Source of the DNA: JBCCJA01 sp039045975
GTDB taxonomy: Bacteria; Planctomycetota; Planctomycetia; Planctomycetales; Planctomycetaceae
Reading direction: 5' to 3'
Assembly (NCBI GenBank): GCA_039045975.1
Contig: JBCCJA010000014.1
Location: forward strand, 5,978-69,977
DNA length: 64,000 nt
The position numbers and the translations under genes were made by a program. The notes under the pieces were generated by a model. That model saw only the letters and a program-made list of their open reading frames with translations, had not been told where the DNA came from and ran no database searches. Position 1 is the first letter of the stretch. The number at the start of each line of letters is the position of its first letter. Positions 50,878 through 59,357 of this stretch are shown piece after piece.

Positions 50878-52539
50878 TCAGAGGCTGCCGCTCCGCACGA
50901 TGCCGTACACCAGCCACAGGCCGAGAAGGCTTGAGGCTACGAACAGCGGCACCGCGAACCAGATGAACTCGCCGCCGCCGCGGATCACCAGCGACGATGC
51001 GACGATCAACGCCGCCATGATCAGCCCGACGACGATCCGGTTCCCCGTGCGGTCGACCTCGACGATCACCTTTTCGAGCCCCGGGATCTCGACGCGGGTC
51101 TCGACGTCCCCGTCGGCGACGCGGCGGACGGCCCGCGACAGGTCGCCCGGCAAACCCCGCGCGGCCCGCGCGACGCCGAGCGCCTCTTCGGCGACACGGC
51201 TCGCGACGCGGTCGGGGCGGTAGCGGTCGCGGACGACCCGCTCGACGAACGGGCCGAGCCGCTCCGCGAAGTTGAAGCCCGGGTCGATCCGGCGCCCGGT
51301 GCCCTCCAACGCGACCGTCGCCCGGATCAGCAGCGACAGGTCGCCCGGGCAGCGGATCTGATGGCCGGTGAGCACCGCGAGGAAGTCCTCGAGCAGCCTG
51401 CCGACGTCGATCCGGTCGAGCGCGACGCCGTAATAAGCCCCGAGGAAGTCGCGGACGTCGGCCCGGAGTAGCCGTTCGTCGATCTCCGCGAGCGGCTCGC
51501 CGATCCGGGTCATCACGGCCGCGACCTCGCCGACGTCCTGCCGCGCGATCGCCGCGAAGAGGTCGACGAGCCCGTCGCGGGTCGGCCCGTCGAGATAGCC
51601 GACCATCCCGTAATCGAGCAGGCACAGAGAGCCGTCGGCCAAGACGCGGATGTTGCCGGGGTGCGGGTCGCCGTGAAAGAAGCCGAGTTCGAAGACCTGT
51701 CGCATGAAGCAGTCGGCCCCGGTCGCGGCGATCTCTCCGGCTGCGACCGGCAGGGTGAGCGATCGGTCGGCCAATTCGGACGGTCCGTGACCTTCGATGA
51801 ACTCCATCGTCAGAACCGCGGAGGCCGAGAGGTCAGGGCGGACCCGCGGCACGCGGAAGCCGGGCGTGTCGGCGAACAGCCTGCCGAACTCCTCGATCGT
51901 GCGGGCCTCGCGGTCGAAGTCGAGCTCCCGACGGACCGTCCGCGTGAAGTGCCGCACCAGCCCCCGCGGGTCGAACACCCGCCACTCCGGGACGCGGTAC
52001 GCGACCAGTTCCGCGAGGTCGTGCAGCAATTCGAGGTCACGCTCGACCTCGTCGATCGCCTGCGGCCGACGGACTTTGACGGCGACGAGTTCCCCGTCCG
52101 ACGTGACGGCCCGGTGCACCTGGGCCAGCGAGCCGGCCCCGAGCGGCTCCGGGTCGAACTCTGCGAAGAGGTCGTCAACGGGTCTGCCGAAGGCCTGCTC
52201 GATCTGCCGGACGGCGAGGGCCCCGTCGAACGGGCTGACGTGCTCGCGCAACAGCGACAGTTCGTCGATCAGTTCGGCCGGGATCACGTCGGGCCGTGTG
52301 CTGAGCAGTTGACCGAACTTCACCGCCGTCGGCCCGAGCTGTTCGAGGGCGCGGCGGACGCGGGCCCCGGCCGTCAGCCGTTCGACGCCTTCGGCCCGCT
52401 CGCCGCGGCGGCGGAACGGGTTCAGCGGCCGCAGCCGCAGCCGTGATACGAGGTCGCCAAAACCCTCCGCGACGAGAACCTGCACGATCTCCCGCGTGCG
52501 GTTCAGATTGCGGATCAGGCGGAGCGGGCGGGGACGCAT
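50878..52539 (-). CDS. UbiB/ABC1/AarF family atypical kinase
   Basis: A 553-residue protein. The N-terminal extension (LGPTAVKFGQLLSTRPDVI) carries the KxGQ motif unique to the UbiB family, ELVAVKVRRPQAIDEVERDL the catalytic Lys, and FFHGDPHPGNIRVLADG with LCLLDYGMVG the catalytic and metal-binding loops. Two hydrophobic segments at the extreme C-terminus (VGLIMAALIVASSLVI and FAVPLFVASSLLGLWLVYGI) anchor it to a membrane. The family supports quinone or isoprenoid lipid biosynthesis with ATPase activity. Related proteins in this phylum also occur beside quinone genes, which are absent here. Confidence 0.92.
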   Translation of the reverse strand: MRPRPLRLIRNLNRTREIVQVLVAEGFGDLVSRLRLRPLNPFRRRGERAEGVERLTAGARVRRALEQLGPTAVKFGQLLSTRPDVIPAELIDELSLLREHVSPFDGALAVRQIEQAFGRPVDDLFAEFDPEPLGAGSLAQVHRAVTSDGELVAVKVRRPQAIDEVERDLELLHDLAELVAYRVPEWRVFDPRGLVRHFTRTVRRELDFDREARTIEEFGRLFADTPGFRVPRVRPDLSASAVLTMEFIEGHGPSELADRSLTLPVAAGEIAATGADCFMRQVFELGFFHGDPHPGNIRVLADGSLCLLDYGMVGYLDGPTRDGLVDLFAAIARQDVGEVAAVMTRIGEPLAEIDERLLRADVRDFLGAYYGVALDRIDVGRLLEDFLAVLTGHQIRCPGDLSLLIRATVALEGTGRRIDPGFNFAERLGPFVERVVRDRYRPDRVASRVAEEALGVARAARGLPGDLSRAVRRVADGDVETRVEIPGLEKVIVEVDRTGNRIVVGLIMAALIVASSLVIRGGGEFIWFAVPLFVASSLLGLWLVYGIVRSGSL

Positions 52540-52671
52540 CGGGGCGGGCGGTAGGTGGTGAGCACTGGACAGCGTGACGGTCGACGCGGCCGATTACGAA
52601 TTGAGCACGCGGCTAGTTATTCGCTGCTCACCGTTTCCGAGAAGCGGTCGGGCTCTGTCGAAAGATCGCAG

Positions 52672-52744
52672 AAGCCCGCGGCGCCAGCCGTGGAGGAGAT
52701 GGCTTGACCGTCCCTACGTCCTCCACGGCTGGCGCCGAGGGCTT
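52672..52744. repeat. Interspersed palindromic element B, copy 1
   Basis: Arms 52672-52697 (AAGCCCGCGGCGCCAGCCGT and GGAGGA) and 52719-52744 are 26-base inverted repeats with one mismatch, flanking a 21-base loop. The same arms and loop length occur at 59378-59450. Confidence 0.9.
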
Positions 52745-52794
52745 GTTTTACTCGTGTCTTCAAAAAAGCGAAGCGTTTTAAAACAAAGTGTGAC

Positions 52795-52861
52795 AAGCCC
52801 GCGGCGCCAGCCGTGGTTGTAGACCTCGGTGTCACACACCCACAGCTCTCGCTGCGGGCTG
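52795..52861. repeat. Interspersed palindromic element B, diverged copy
   Basis: AAGCCCGCGGCGCCAGCCGTGG at 52795-52816 is identical to the element B arm. The facing arm, ending near 52861, reads CCAGCCCGCAGCGAGAGCTGTGG on the complement, an imperfect partner sharing the AGCCCGC, GCG, AGC and GTGG blocks. Possibly a decayed copy. Confidence 0.7.
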
Positions 52862-52889
52862 GTATAAAACCGCGACTCTTCACTCCCGC

Positions 52890-54410
52890 TCACATCACGC
52901 TGAAGTAATTCCCGACCGCGAAGTCGAACGCCTCCGGCGATAGCTTCTTCGGCTGTTCTTTATAGACGCAATAATTGCGGACCTGCAGGAGCAGGTCGCG
53001 GGGCTGGCAGGCGCGAAACGGCCGGTCGGCATTCACATAGTGTTCGTCGACGAGATATTCGACTGCCGCCTTGTCCTCGCCGTCGTAGGCGAAGCCCATC
53101 TTCGGGGCCATCAGCTCCATGAGCGCCGTGAAGTGTTCCCGCGTCGGGTCGGGGACCTCGATCTTGTAAGGGATGCGTCGCATGAACGCCCCGTCGACGA
53201 GGTCCCTCGGTTCGAGGTTCGTCGAGAAGATGATGAGCTGGTCAAACGGCACTTGGATCTTTTTGCCGCTAGGCATATTTAAGAAGTCGTAACGTTTCTC
53301 GAGCGGCACGATCCACCGGTTTAAGAGCACGTCGACCGGCATCGTCTGGCGGCCGAAGTCGTCGATCACGAGGGTGCCGCAGTTGCTTTTTAACTGCAGG
53401 GGGGCCTCGCAGATTTTCGTCTGCTGGTTCTGGCAGACTTCGAGTTCCGACATCGTCAGTTCGCCGCCGGCGACGACCGTCGGCCGTTCGACGCGGACCC
53501 AACGCGGGTCGACGCCCGAGAGGTCGAAAATCCCGCCGCCCGAACCGTCGCCGACCTCGTGATGAATGCCGGGGTCGTAGAGCCGCATGATGTCGCCGTC
53601 GACTGTGATCGCCCGCGGGATCCAGATGCGACTGCCGAAGCAGCGCGTGATCCGCTCCGCGATGCTCGTTTTCCCGTTCCCGGGCTCGCCGAACAGGAAC
53701 ATGCCGCGGCCCGAATTGATCGCCGGCCCGAGCCGGGCGAACATCGAGTCGCTCAAAATTAAATCGGCGAAACCGTCACGCAGGTCCCGCTCGGTGACCT
53801 CCTGGCCGGCGATGCTCTGCCGCGCCATCGCCTCTAAATAGTCACGCAGCGGGACCGGGGCGGCGCCGTAATAGGTGCATTCGACGCTGTAGCGTCGGGC
53901 CCGTTCGCGGCCGTCCTCGGTGATGACGTATTCGTAGTCACCCATCTCGGCGGCGCCGCCGAAGGTGACGAGTTTTTCCTGTTTAAATTGCTTCAGGATC
54001 GGGTCGATGATCGAATAGGCGAGCTTCAATTGGGCCGCGACGCCCCGGCCCGAGTCGGCGCCGCGGGCGAGCAGGTACTTCAAGATCAGCCGCTCGACGT
54101 CGTCGAGTGACAGGCCGGTCTCGGCGAGCGTCTCCGGCGCCGGCGGGAGATATTCCTCGTCCTCGGCGACGGTCGGCCCGAGCAGCGATTCGACCCGCGC
54201 GAACAGGTCGGACAGTTGCGCGTCACCGGCGGCGGCGGCGGGCGGGCCGTCGCCCGCGGTGACGGCGTCGGCCGCGGAGATCCGCGACAGCTCTTCGAGC
54301 ACGGCCTCGCGGACGCCCGGGCCGGAGCGGCTCATGTGGCCGTCGGCGCCGCGGCCCTTGAGGTTCGCGAGGAAATCCGCGGGTGAGAGTTTCGGGGACG
54401 CGGAGGACAT
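52890..54410 (-). CDS. AAA+ ATPase with winged-helix-like N-half, unknown system
   Basis: About 506 residues, starting at ATG 54410. The N-terminal region contains a helical segment (SLDDVERLILKYLLARGADSG) and a winged-helix-like part (GVAAQLKLAYSIIDPILKQF, then FGGAAEMGDYEYVITEDGRE). The ATPase follows: Walker A FLFGEPGNGKTSIAERI, Walker B GTLVIDDFGRQTM, sensor-1-like QLIIFSTNLEPRDLVDGAF and an arginine near MRRIPYKIEV. These are MoxR/CbbQ-like or phage-type single-domain features but no partner gene (for example a VWA protein) is adjacent. The 52890 stop follows a conserved FAVGNYFSVM. Function unknown. Confidence 0.8.
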   Translation of the reverse strand: MSSASPKLSPADFLANLKGRGADGHMSRSGPGVREAVLEELSRISAADAVTAGDGPPAAAAGDAQLSDLFARVESLLGPTVAEDEEYLPPAPETLAETGLSLDDVERLILKYLLARGADSGRGVAAQLKLAYSIIDPILKQFKQEKLVTFGGAAEMGDYEYVITEDGRERARRYSVECTYYGAAPVPLRDYLEAMARQSIAGQEVTERDLRDGFADLILSDSMFARLGPAINSGRGMFLFGEPGNGKTSIAERITRCFGSRIWIPRAITVDGDIMRLYDPGIHHEVGDGSGGGIFDLSGVDPRWVRVERPTVVAGGELTMSELEVCQNQQTKICEAPLQLKSNCGTLVIDDFGRQTMPVDVLLNRWIVPLEKRYDFLNMPSGKKIQVPFDQLIIFSTNLEPRDLVDGAFMRRIPYKIEVPDPTREHFTALMELMAPKMGFAYDGEDKAAVEYLVDEHYVNADRPFRACQPRDLLLQVRNYCVYKEQPKKLSPEAFDFAVGNYFSVM

Positions 54411-54526
54411 GCGGGGGCGATCGACGGTCGGAATCCCCGAAACGTACGTCACCGCCGCCGCCGCGGGACGCCCGGCCTGTCTCGGAAGGGGCCGAGGGCG
54501 GCCCGGCTATGCGGGTCGCAACGCCT

Positions 54527-55198
54527 TTACGTGACGACCCAGAACCAGGCGAACGCGAAGTGGGCCGCGCTGCCGGAAATCGTGCAGACGTGCCACACGG
54601 CGTGGGCCGCGACGTGCCTGTGCTCGTTCATCAGGAACCAAGTCCCGCCGCTGTACGCGACGCCGCCGAGCAGGACGCAGGCCATGCCGGCCACGCCGCC
54701 GGTGGCGAACAGCTCCCGCCACAGCACGAGCGGCACCCATCCGATCGCGACACAGTAGCCGACCTCCCATACCGACAGGCACGTGCCCCGCCTGACGACG
54801 CGGACCGCCATCCCGACGAGGCACGCGGACCACATCGTCCCGAGCGCGGCCAGTCCGAGGGGGTGGCGGGCGTCGGCGAGCACGAACGGCGTCATCGTCC
54901 CGGCGATCAACGCGAAGATCGACACCTGATCGGCGACCTTCCAACGCCCTTTGACGCGGGGCCGGTCGTCGAAGCAGTGCGACAGCGTCGAACAGAGATA
55001 AACAGAGACGAGCGCCGCCCCGTACACGAAGCACCCGACCGCGACGACGGCGTCCGCCCGCGTCGTCGCCCGCCAGACCAACGCGGCGGCGGCGGGCACC
55101 GCCAACGCGGTCCCGGCGGCGTGCGTCAGCCGGTTCAGCCGTTCGGCGTCGGCCGGGTCGAAATCGGTTGTCGCCACACTCGCCGCCACGAAACGCAT
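54527..55198 (-). CDS. Hemolysin III / AdipoR (PAQR) family membrane protein
   Basis: A 223-residue protein with seven transmembrane helices. The family zinc-site residues are visible: VYLCSTLSHCFDD (Ser and His in the first motif) and a late HVAAHAVWHVCTISGSAAHF giving two further His. These occur in hemolysin III and adiponectin-receptor-like proteins, which hydrolyse lipid amides such as ceramides in some members; bacterial function is unproven. The start at ATG 55198 is the best. It is downstream of nothing co-directional within 170 bases. Confidence 0.88.
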   Translation of the reverse strand: MRFVAASVATTDFDPADAERLNRLTHAAGTALAVPAAAALVWRATTRADAVVAVGCFVYGAALVSVYLCSTLSHCFDDRPRVKGRWKVADQVSIFALIAGTMTPFVLADARHPLGLAALGTMWSACLVGMAVRVVRRGTCLSVWEVGYCVAIGWVPLVLWRELFATGGVAGMACVLLGGVAYSGGTWFLMNEHRHVAAHAVWHVCTISGSAAHFAFAWFWVVT

Positions 55199-55371
55199 CC
55201 CCGCCGATCGCTCTCAGGCCGTGTCTCCGTCCTGCCGGCAGCATACCGACGGGGCTGTCGGCAATGGGTCCGGACCGGACCGCCGCGTAACGACCGGAGA
55301 ACCCACGCCGGCGTGACTTCCCGGGCACCGAGCGGCATCATCGCGCACGTATTCGGGACAGCGGGGCGAAG

Positions 55372-56070
55372 ATGGACGTATCGGGACGTGCGCTGAAGCG
55401 GCTCCACGAGATCCTGCTCGAGAACGCCCGGCTGCGGGACGAGCTCGCCAAAGGCCCGCGGCTGGTGAAGGTCAAACGGAAGACCTCGGCGGCGAAGCAG
55501 GCCGAGATCGACGACCTCAAACAGCAGAAGATGAAGGCGAAGGCGGTCGCCGACTCCAAGCAGGTCGACATGACCGCCTACGAGGAGAAGATCGCGTCGC
55601 TGAAGGTCAAGCTGAACGAGGCGAAGTCGAACAAAGAGTTCGACGCGATCAAGTCGCAGATCGCAGCCGACGAGATGGCCAACAGCGTCCTCGAGGACGA
55701 GATCCTCGAGAAGTTCGAGCTCACCGAAACGCTCGAGGCGAAGATCGCGGAGGCGGAGCAGGCGTTGGCCGAGTTGACCAAGGCGGCCGACGACTTCGCC
55801 GCCGACGTCGCCGCCAAAGAGGACGGCCTGCGGTCGGGCCTGAAGCAGGGCGAGACCGACCTCGGCGAGGCCGTGAAGGTCATCCCGGCGAAGCACAAAA
55901 CCGACTTCGACCGGGTAGTGAAGTTCCACGACGCGACGGCGCTCGCCGCCGTCGAGGGCGGGGCCTGCACGTCGTGCCAGACGACGATCACGTCGCAGGA
56001 ACGCATCGACCTGAAGGGCGGCGCGATCAAATTCTGTCGCACCTGCGGCCGGCTGCTGTACGTGGTGTAG
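55372..56070 (+). CDS. Zinc-ribbon coiled-coil protein (C4-type)
   Basis: A 232-residue protein made of a long antiparallel coiled coil (residues 5-160; for example KQAEIDDLKQQKMKAKAVAD and FDAIKSQIAADEMANSVLED) and a C-terminal C4 zinc ribbon: GACTSCQTTITS with FCRTCGRLLYV (Cys pairs near 202-205 and 224-227). This is the CT398/DUF164-like architecture, common in planctomycetes and chlamydiae and possibly nucleic-acid or export related. The genome region also contains tRNA-Gln directly downstream. Confidence 0.87.
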   Translation: MDVSGRALKRLHEILLENARLRDELAKGPRLVKVKRKTSAAKQAEIDDLKQQKMKAKAVADSKQVDMTAYEEKIASLKVKLNEAKSNKEFDAIKSQIAADEMANSVLEDEILEKFELTETLEAKIAEAEQALAELTKAADDFAADVAAKEDGLRSGLKQGETDLGEAVKVIPAKHKTDFDRVVKFHDATALAAVEGGACTSCQTTITSQERIDLKGGAIKFCRTCGRLLYVV

Positions 56071-56149
56071 GCCGAACCGGTCGGCCGCGGCCGCTGTCGA
56101 CGAATTGACCGTCGCACCGCGAGCCGATATCACACGCCGCTCGCGCCGT

Positions 56150-56220
56150 TCCCCCTTAGTGTAACGGTAGCACGCCAGATTCTGGTTCTGTCAGTCAAGG
56201 TTCGAATCCTTGAGGGGGAT
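56150..56220 (+). tRNA. tRNA-Gln (CTG)
   Basis: Acceptor TCCCCCT with AGGGGGA, D-arm TAGTGTAACGGTAGCACG, anticodon loop TTCTGGT with anticodon CTG, and T-arm CAAGGTTCGAATCCTTG. One pair at the top of the anticodon stem (C-T) is mismatched. The 71-base length is short because of a 4-5 base variable loop. CCA is not encoded. Confidence 0.88.
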
Positions 56221-56245
56221 CTCGTGCGGCCTTAATGCCGTACGC

Positions 56246-56833
56246 TCACCACGGCGTCTCCATTAAGTCGACGATCTGTCGGGCCAGTTCGCGGACGGCG
56301 TCGTATTCGGCCGAGCGGGCCGACTGGCCGACGTCGAGGCTCGACCGCCCCGACGTCATCAGATTGACCGCGTCGGGACTGATCGGGACGTGCCGCGACG
56401 CGAGGACGCGGCCGTCGCGGAGGTCTTCCCAGACGACCTCGACGGCGATCTCGAACTCGACCTGTCGCGGGTCGTCGGACGGGCCGAGGCCGAGCACCCG
56501 TTTCCCGACCGAGACGACCTTCCCGCGGAGCCGCGTGTCGGCGTCGCCGGCGTGGGCGAGCCGGAACGGCGTCCGCAGGCGGATCTCCCGCTGGACCGCT
56601 TCGGTGAGCTGCTGCTCGACGCCGCGGCGGAACGCGCCCGACTCGAACGTCGGCACGGCGACGGTGCGGATGTGCGGGTCGACGGCCGACCCGACGGCGT
56701 ACCCGCAGCCTGTCAGCAACACGAGCATCGCGAGCAGCACGAGGACCGCCGCGATCGCCGGCCTCGGCGAGCCCGGGGCGTAAGCCCCGGGATGACCGCC
56801 GGAACGGAGACCGTCACAGATGACCGTAAGCAT
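56246..56833 (-). CDS. LptE-like LPS-assembly lipoprotein with a palindrome in its leader
   Basis: A 195-residue lipoprotein; the leader has a long hydrophobic run (IAAVLVLLAMLVLLTGC, Cys at about 43). The mature part starts GYAVGSAVDPHIRTVAVPTF and has the LptE signature RRGVEQQLTEAVQREIRLRT, the helix of the two-helix, four-strand LptE fold. LptE plugs LptD to insert lipopolysaccharide at the outer membrane. Residues about 15-21 (PGAYAPG) are the translation of a perfect GC palindrome, described at 56772. The ATG at 56833 is used; a GTG at 56845 is also possible. It follows the BamD-like gene by 43 bases. Confidence 0.82.
   Translation of the reverse strand: MLTVICDGLRSGGHPGAYAPGSPRPAIAAVLVLLAMLVLLTGCGYAVGSAVDPHIRTVAVPTFESGAFRRGVEQQLTEAVQREIRLRTPFRLAHAGDADTRLRGKVVSVGKRVLGLGPSDDPRQVEFEIAVEVVWEDLRDGRVLASRHVPISPDAVNLMTSGRSSLDVGQSARSAEYDAVRELARQIVDLMETPW
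56772..56791. repeat. GC palindrome with GTAA loop inside a lipoprotein leader
   Basis: CCCGGGGC (56772-56779), loop GTAA, GCCCCGGG (56784-56791): a perfect 8-bp stem. It is translated on the minus strand as PGAYAPG. Element A arms also contain a GCC-GTAA-GGC core. Confidence 0.75.
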
Positions 56834-56876
56834 CCGCGGGCTCACGCCACGCGGCTCATCGACGGATCGAGAAGCC

Positions 56877-58217
56877 TTACAAGCTGGCCCGGCCGGCTTG
56901 TTCCTTCGCGGCGGGGACGACGTAGCTGTCACGGATCGTCCCGGGGTCGGGTTCGGCGGCGGGCGTCGGGCGGCCGAGGGCGTCGGGCAGCGGCGGCAAG
57001 ATCGCCTTCGTCTCGGCCGGCAGGGCGTCGAAGACCGCGCGGGCCCGCGGGGCGTATTCCGACGTCGGGTAGTCGGTCAAGAGCGCGTGGGCCGCGACGG
57101 CCACCGACCGCGGCAGCTTCTTGCGTTCATAGAATTCGACCATCGCCCACTGGCGGGCGGCGGCCTGTTTTCCCGCCTCGTCGATCTCGCGGACGAGGCG
57201 GTCCCGGTCGGGCGTGCCCGGGAACAGGCGGAGGGCCTGTTTCTTCAGCTTGGCGGCGTCTTCGAGGCTCGTCGCGTCGTATTCGACGCCCTGGTAGCTG
57301 ACCTGTTTGACGTGCCCGCCGACGACGAACGCGTCCTCCAGGTACGGGCTGTCGGGATAGTCGTTGCGGATGATCGTCAGGTAGCGGTCGGCCTCGAGGT
57401 CGTTCCCGTTCCGGACGTAGTGCGACGCGATCGCCATCAGGGCGTCGTCGGCGAGGTCGCCGTTCGGGTCGTTCAGCCAGATCGAGCGGAGCGCCTGCAG
57501 GCCGCGGCCGGTCGTGTCGAACGTCGGCCGGCTGCGGTCGAACCAGTTCGGCACGAACGGCAGGCTGCGGGACGGCGAGAAGCCGAACGACGGGCCGGGC
57601 GAGGTCGTCGCCAGCGTCGGACGCTCGAACCCGACGGTTTGAATGTCGCCGGCGGTGATCGGGTCGGCCGCGCCGATCCAATGTTGGGCGATCGCGTACA
57701 GCCGTTCGGTCGAGGTGTCCGCGAACCGCGTCGAGGGGAACCGCTCGAACAGGCGTTCGTAGGCGTCGGAAGCTTTCGGGAAGTCGCGGCCTGCGAAGTG
57801 CGCCTCGGCGACGAGGAACGTGGCCTCTTCTTCGATCGAAGTCCGGCCGTGCTTGCGGCGGATGTCCTCGAACTCGCGGGCCGCCTCTTCGTGCTCGCCC
57901 GCGGCGAGCAGGCTCTTGGCCGCTTCGAGGCGGTCGATCGCTTCCTGCGGCGTGGCCCGCGTCTTGTACAGCGAGGCCGGCTCGAACGCGTCGGTCGGCA
58001 AGACGCGGTGGATCAGGCCTTTTTTCTTGTTCGGGTTGTAGGCGGCGACCTCGACGACCTTCTCGGCCTCCTCGACGTCGTCCCGCGAGGCGAGCGGGTT
58101 CGGCACCTTCGGGAGGCCGACCTGAGGCAGCTTCGGCGTGGAAAACGTCTGGCAGCCGAGCGTCCCGGCCGCCAAAGCGCCGAGTACGAGTGCCGAAGAG
58201 ATCTGTCGGACGACCAT
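56877..58217 (-). CDS. BamD-like outer-membrane assembly lipoprotein with TPRs
   Basis: A 446-residue lipoprotein with leader SSALVLGALAAGTLGC (Cys at about 22). A helical-repeat region follows: AIDRLEAAKSLLAAGEHEEAAREFEDI and ATFLVAEAHFAGRDFPKASDAYERLFERFPSTRF are clear tetratricopeptide units, the second of the BamD type (A..A.AHF...DF..A...Y..F...FP). A second TPR block appears near 270-330 (DALMAIASHYVRNGNDLEADRYL). BamD helps fold outer-membrane barrels. The gap between the two blocks is longer than in standard BamD. It is the first gene of a unit with the LptE-like gene. Confidence 0.82.
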   Translation of the reverse strand: MVVRQISSALVLGALAAGTLGCQTFSTPKLPQVGLPKVPNPLASRDDVEEAEKVVEVAAYNPNKKKGLIHRVLPTDAFEPASLYKTRATPQEAIDRLEAAKSLLAAGEHEEAAREFEDIRRKHGRTSIEEEATFLVAEAHFAGRDFPKASDAYERLFERFPSTRFADTSTERLYAIAQHWIGAADPITAGDIQTVGFERPTLATTSPGPSFGFSPSRSLPFVPNWFDRSRPTFDTTGRGLQALRSIWLNDPNGDLADDALMAIASHYVRNGNDLEADRYLTIIRNDYPDSPYLEDAFVVGGHVKQVSYQGVEYDATSLEDAAKLKKQALRLFPGTPDRDRLVREIDEAGKQAAARQWAMVEFYERKKLPRSVAVAAHALLTDYPTSEYAPRARAVFDALPAETKAILPPLPDALGRPTPAAEPDPGTIRDSYVVPAAKEQAGRASL

Positions 58218-58386
58218 GCGAACGCTCCGCCCGGCCGCCGCCGGGCGGCGGGGCGGGCTGTCAGCCGGGGCGGCGGGACGCTAGGTCTCGCGATCCGGCC
58301 CGGTCAAGATCGCCGCGGCCCGGCGGACAGCCGGGCCACGGTTTTTGCAAAGGTTTCCAAGACGTCGGCGAAGGCCGACGACGCGA

Positions 58387-58683
58387 TCAAAACACGTCGA
58401 GCAGGAAGGCGTGCCCGGAGTGGTAGGCCCGGCGGTTCGGATAGAAGTTGTACCAGTCGTCTCGGTAGACCGGGATCCGCCGCTCCTGGGGGTACCGCCA
58501 GTAGAGCGAATCGAACTCCTGCGGCGCCTGGAAGTTGTGGGGGTAATAGACGTACGGGTAGTGGTAGAACCGCTGCCAGTCGGTCGGCTGGCCGAGCTCC
58601 TGGGCGGGGGCGTCGGCGGCGAAGAACGCCCCGCAGCCGACGACGATCGCAGCGACCGCCAGCTTGCACATCCGTGTGATCAT
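58387..58683 (-). CDS. Small exported Tyr-rich protein (planctomycete family)
   Basis: A 98-residue protein with a Sec leader (KLAVAAIVVGCGAFFAADAPA) and a short mature chain very rich in Tyr, Phe, His and Pro: FYHYPYVYYPHNF, LYWRYPQERRIPVYRDDWYN and FYPNRRAYHSGHAFLLD. I have seen such sequences only in planctomycetes, where they are sometimes annotated calmodulin-binding without evidence. Its function is unknown. ATG 58683 begins the leader. It lies between the BamD-like gene and the toxin-antitoxin pair. Confidence 0.75.
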   Translation of the reverse strand: MITRMCKLAVAAIVVGCGAFFAADAPAQELGQPTDWQRFYHYPYVYYPHNFQAPQEFDSLYWRYPQERRIPVYRDDWYNFYPNRRAYHSGHAFLLDVF

Positions 58684-58840
58684 CGCGACGGGCTCCGTTG
58701 CTCCGACTGAACCGCCGCCACGGCCCGGACGGGCGGACGGCACTCTTCCTGTCGGGTCATCGTCCGCCGGAGGACCGCGACGACAGGAGAAATCGGCGGG
58801 ACCGGAGGAATCGGTGCGAGCGGAGTTGTGGAACCACGCG

Positions 58841-59149
58841 TCACCGACCCGTGAGCGGATCAGCCGGCGCGAGCGGCCGTGCCCCGTGTCTGACCGCCAC
58901 CACGTTGATCGCCTCGTCCGAACTCACGCGAAAAATGATCCGATAGCGATAGACGTAGATTTCCCGCAAATCGCGTTCTTCGCGGGAAGCGACCATCGGT
59001 GCCGCCGTCGGCATCGACATCCGTTCGATCGCATCAAAGAACTCGGCCACGAGACGGTCGGCCGAAGTCAGATCGTCTCGTCTTACCCAACTGTGGATGT
59101 CTTGGATGTCGGCGAGTGCCCTCCGGCTCCAGCGGCACGAGACAGGCAT
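58841..59149 (-). CDS. RelE/ParE-type toxin
   Basis: A 102-residue protein of the RelE/ParE fold. SCRWSRRALADIQDIHSWV is the family's first helix, EERDLREIYVYRYRIIFRV the central strands with Arg/Tyr pairs, and INVVAVRHGARPL the last strand with the conserved VRHGAR. ParE-type members poison gyrase, RelE-type cut mRNA; the sequence does not distinguish them. It is downstream of, and overlaps by 67 bases, the short antitoxin gene, the usual antitoxin-first order. Confidence 0.88.
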   Translation of the reverse strand: MPVSCRWSRRALADIQDIHSWVRRDDLTSADRLVAEFFDAIERMSMPTAAPMVASREERDLREIYVYRYRIIFRVSSDEAINVVAVRHGARPLAPADPLTGR

Positions 59150-59322
59150 TCGGCGAATCTCTGTTTGGCCTCTTCATGGGAGACGGTCCGACCGGCTTCG
59201 ACGTCGGCCAAGCCTTCCTCGATCGCCCGTGTCACGTCGACGTGGTACACGATCTGTTCATAGCTGACGTCGTCATCGAGTCGTTCGAGCATGGCGGCGA
59301 CGGCTTGCTTGGGCGTCCGCAT
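59083..59322 (-). CDS. Antitoxin of the RelE/ParE pair
   Basis: A 79-residue protein starting at ATG 59322. MRTPKQAVAAMLERLDDDVS begins it, followed by AIEEGLADVEAGRTVSHEEA, the repeated GxxxxxxGRxVSHEE pattern of planctomycete antitoxins paired with RelE/ParE toxins. The last 16 residues overlap the toxin gene and are probably not folded. An upstream ATG at 59406 would start inside a palindromic repeat and is rejected. The pair is likely autoregulated from a promoter between 59322 and the palindrome at 59358-59475. Confidence 0.78.
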   Translation of the reverse strand: MRTPKQAVAAMLERLDDDVSYEQIVYHVDVTRAIEEGLADVEAGRTVSHEEAKQRFAECLSRAAGAGGHSPTSKTSTVG

Positions 59323-59357
59323 GTCTGATCCAGAAAAGAAGATTTCGGAGCCGAGTT

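Larger units (their letters stand above)
52540..52889. other. 350-base intergenic region with two palindromic repeats
   Basis: Between the UbiB-like and AAA+ ATPase genes, both on the minus strand. It holds two copies of palindromic element B (52672-52744 and 52795-52861) joined by a less GC-rich stretch with GTTTTAAAAC. No gene is credible. One could serve as terminator of the AAA+ gene. Confidence 0.7.
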
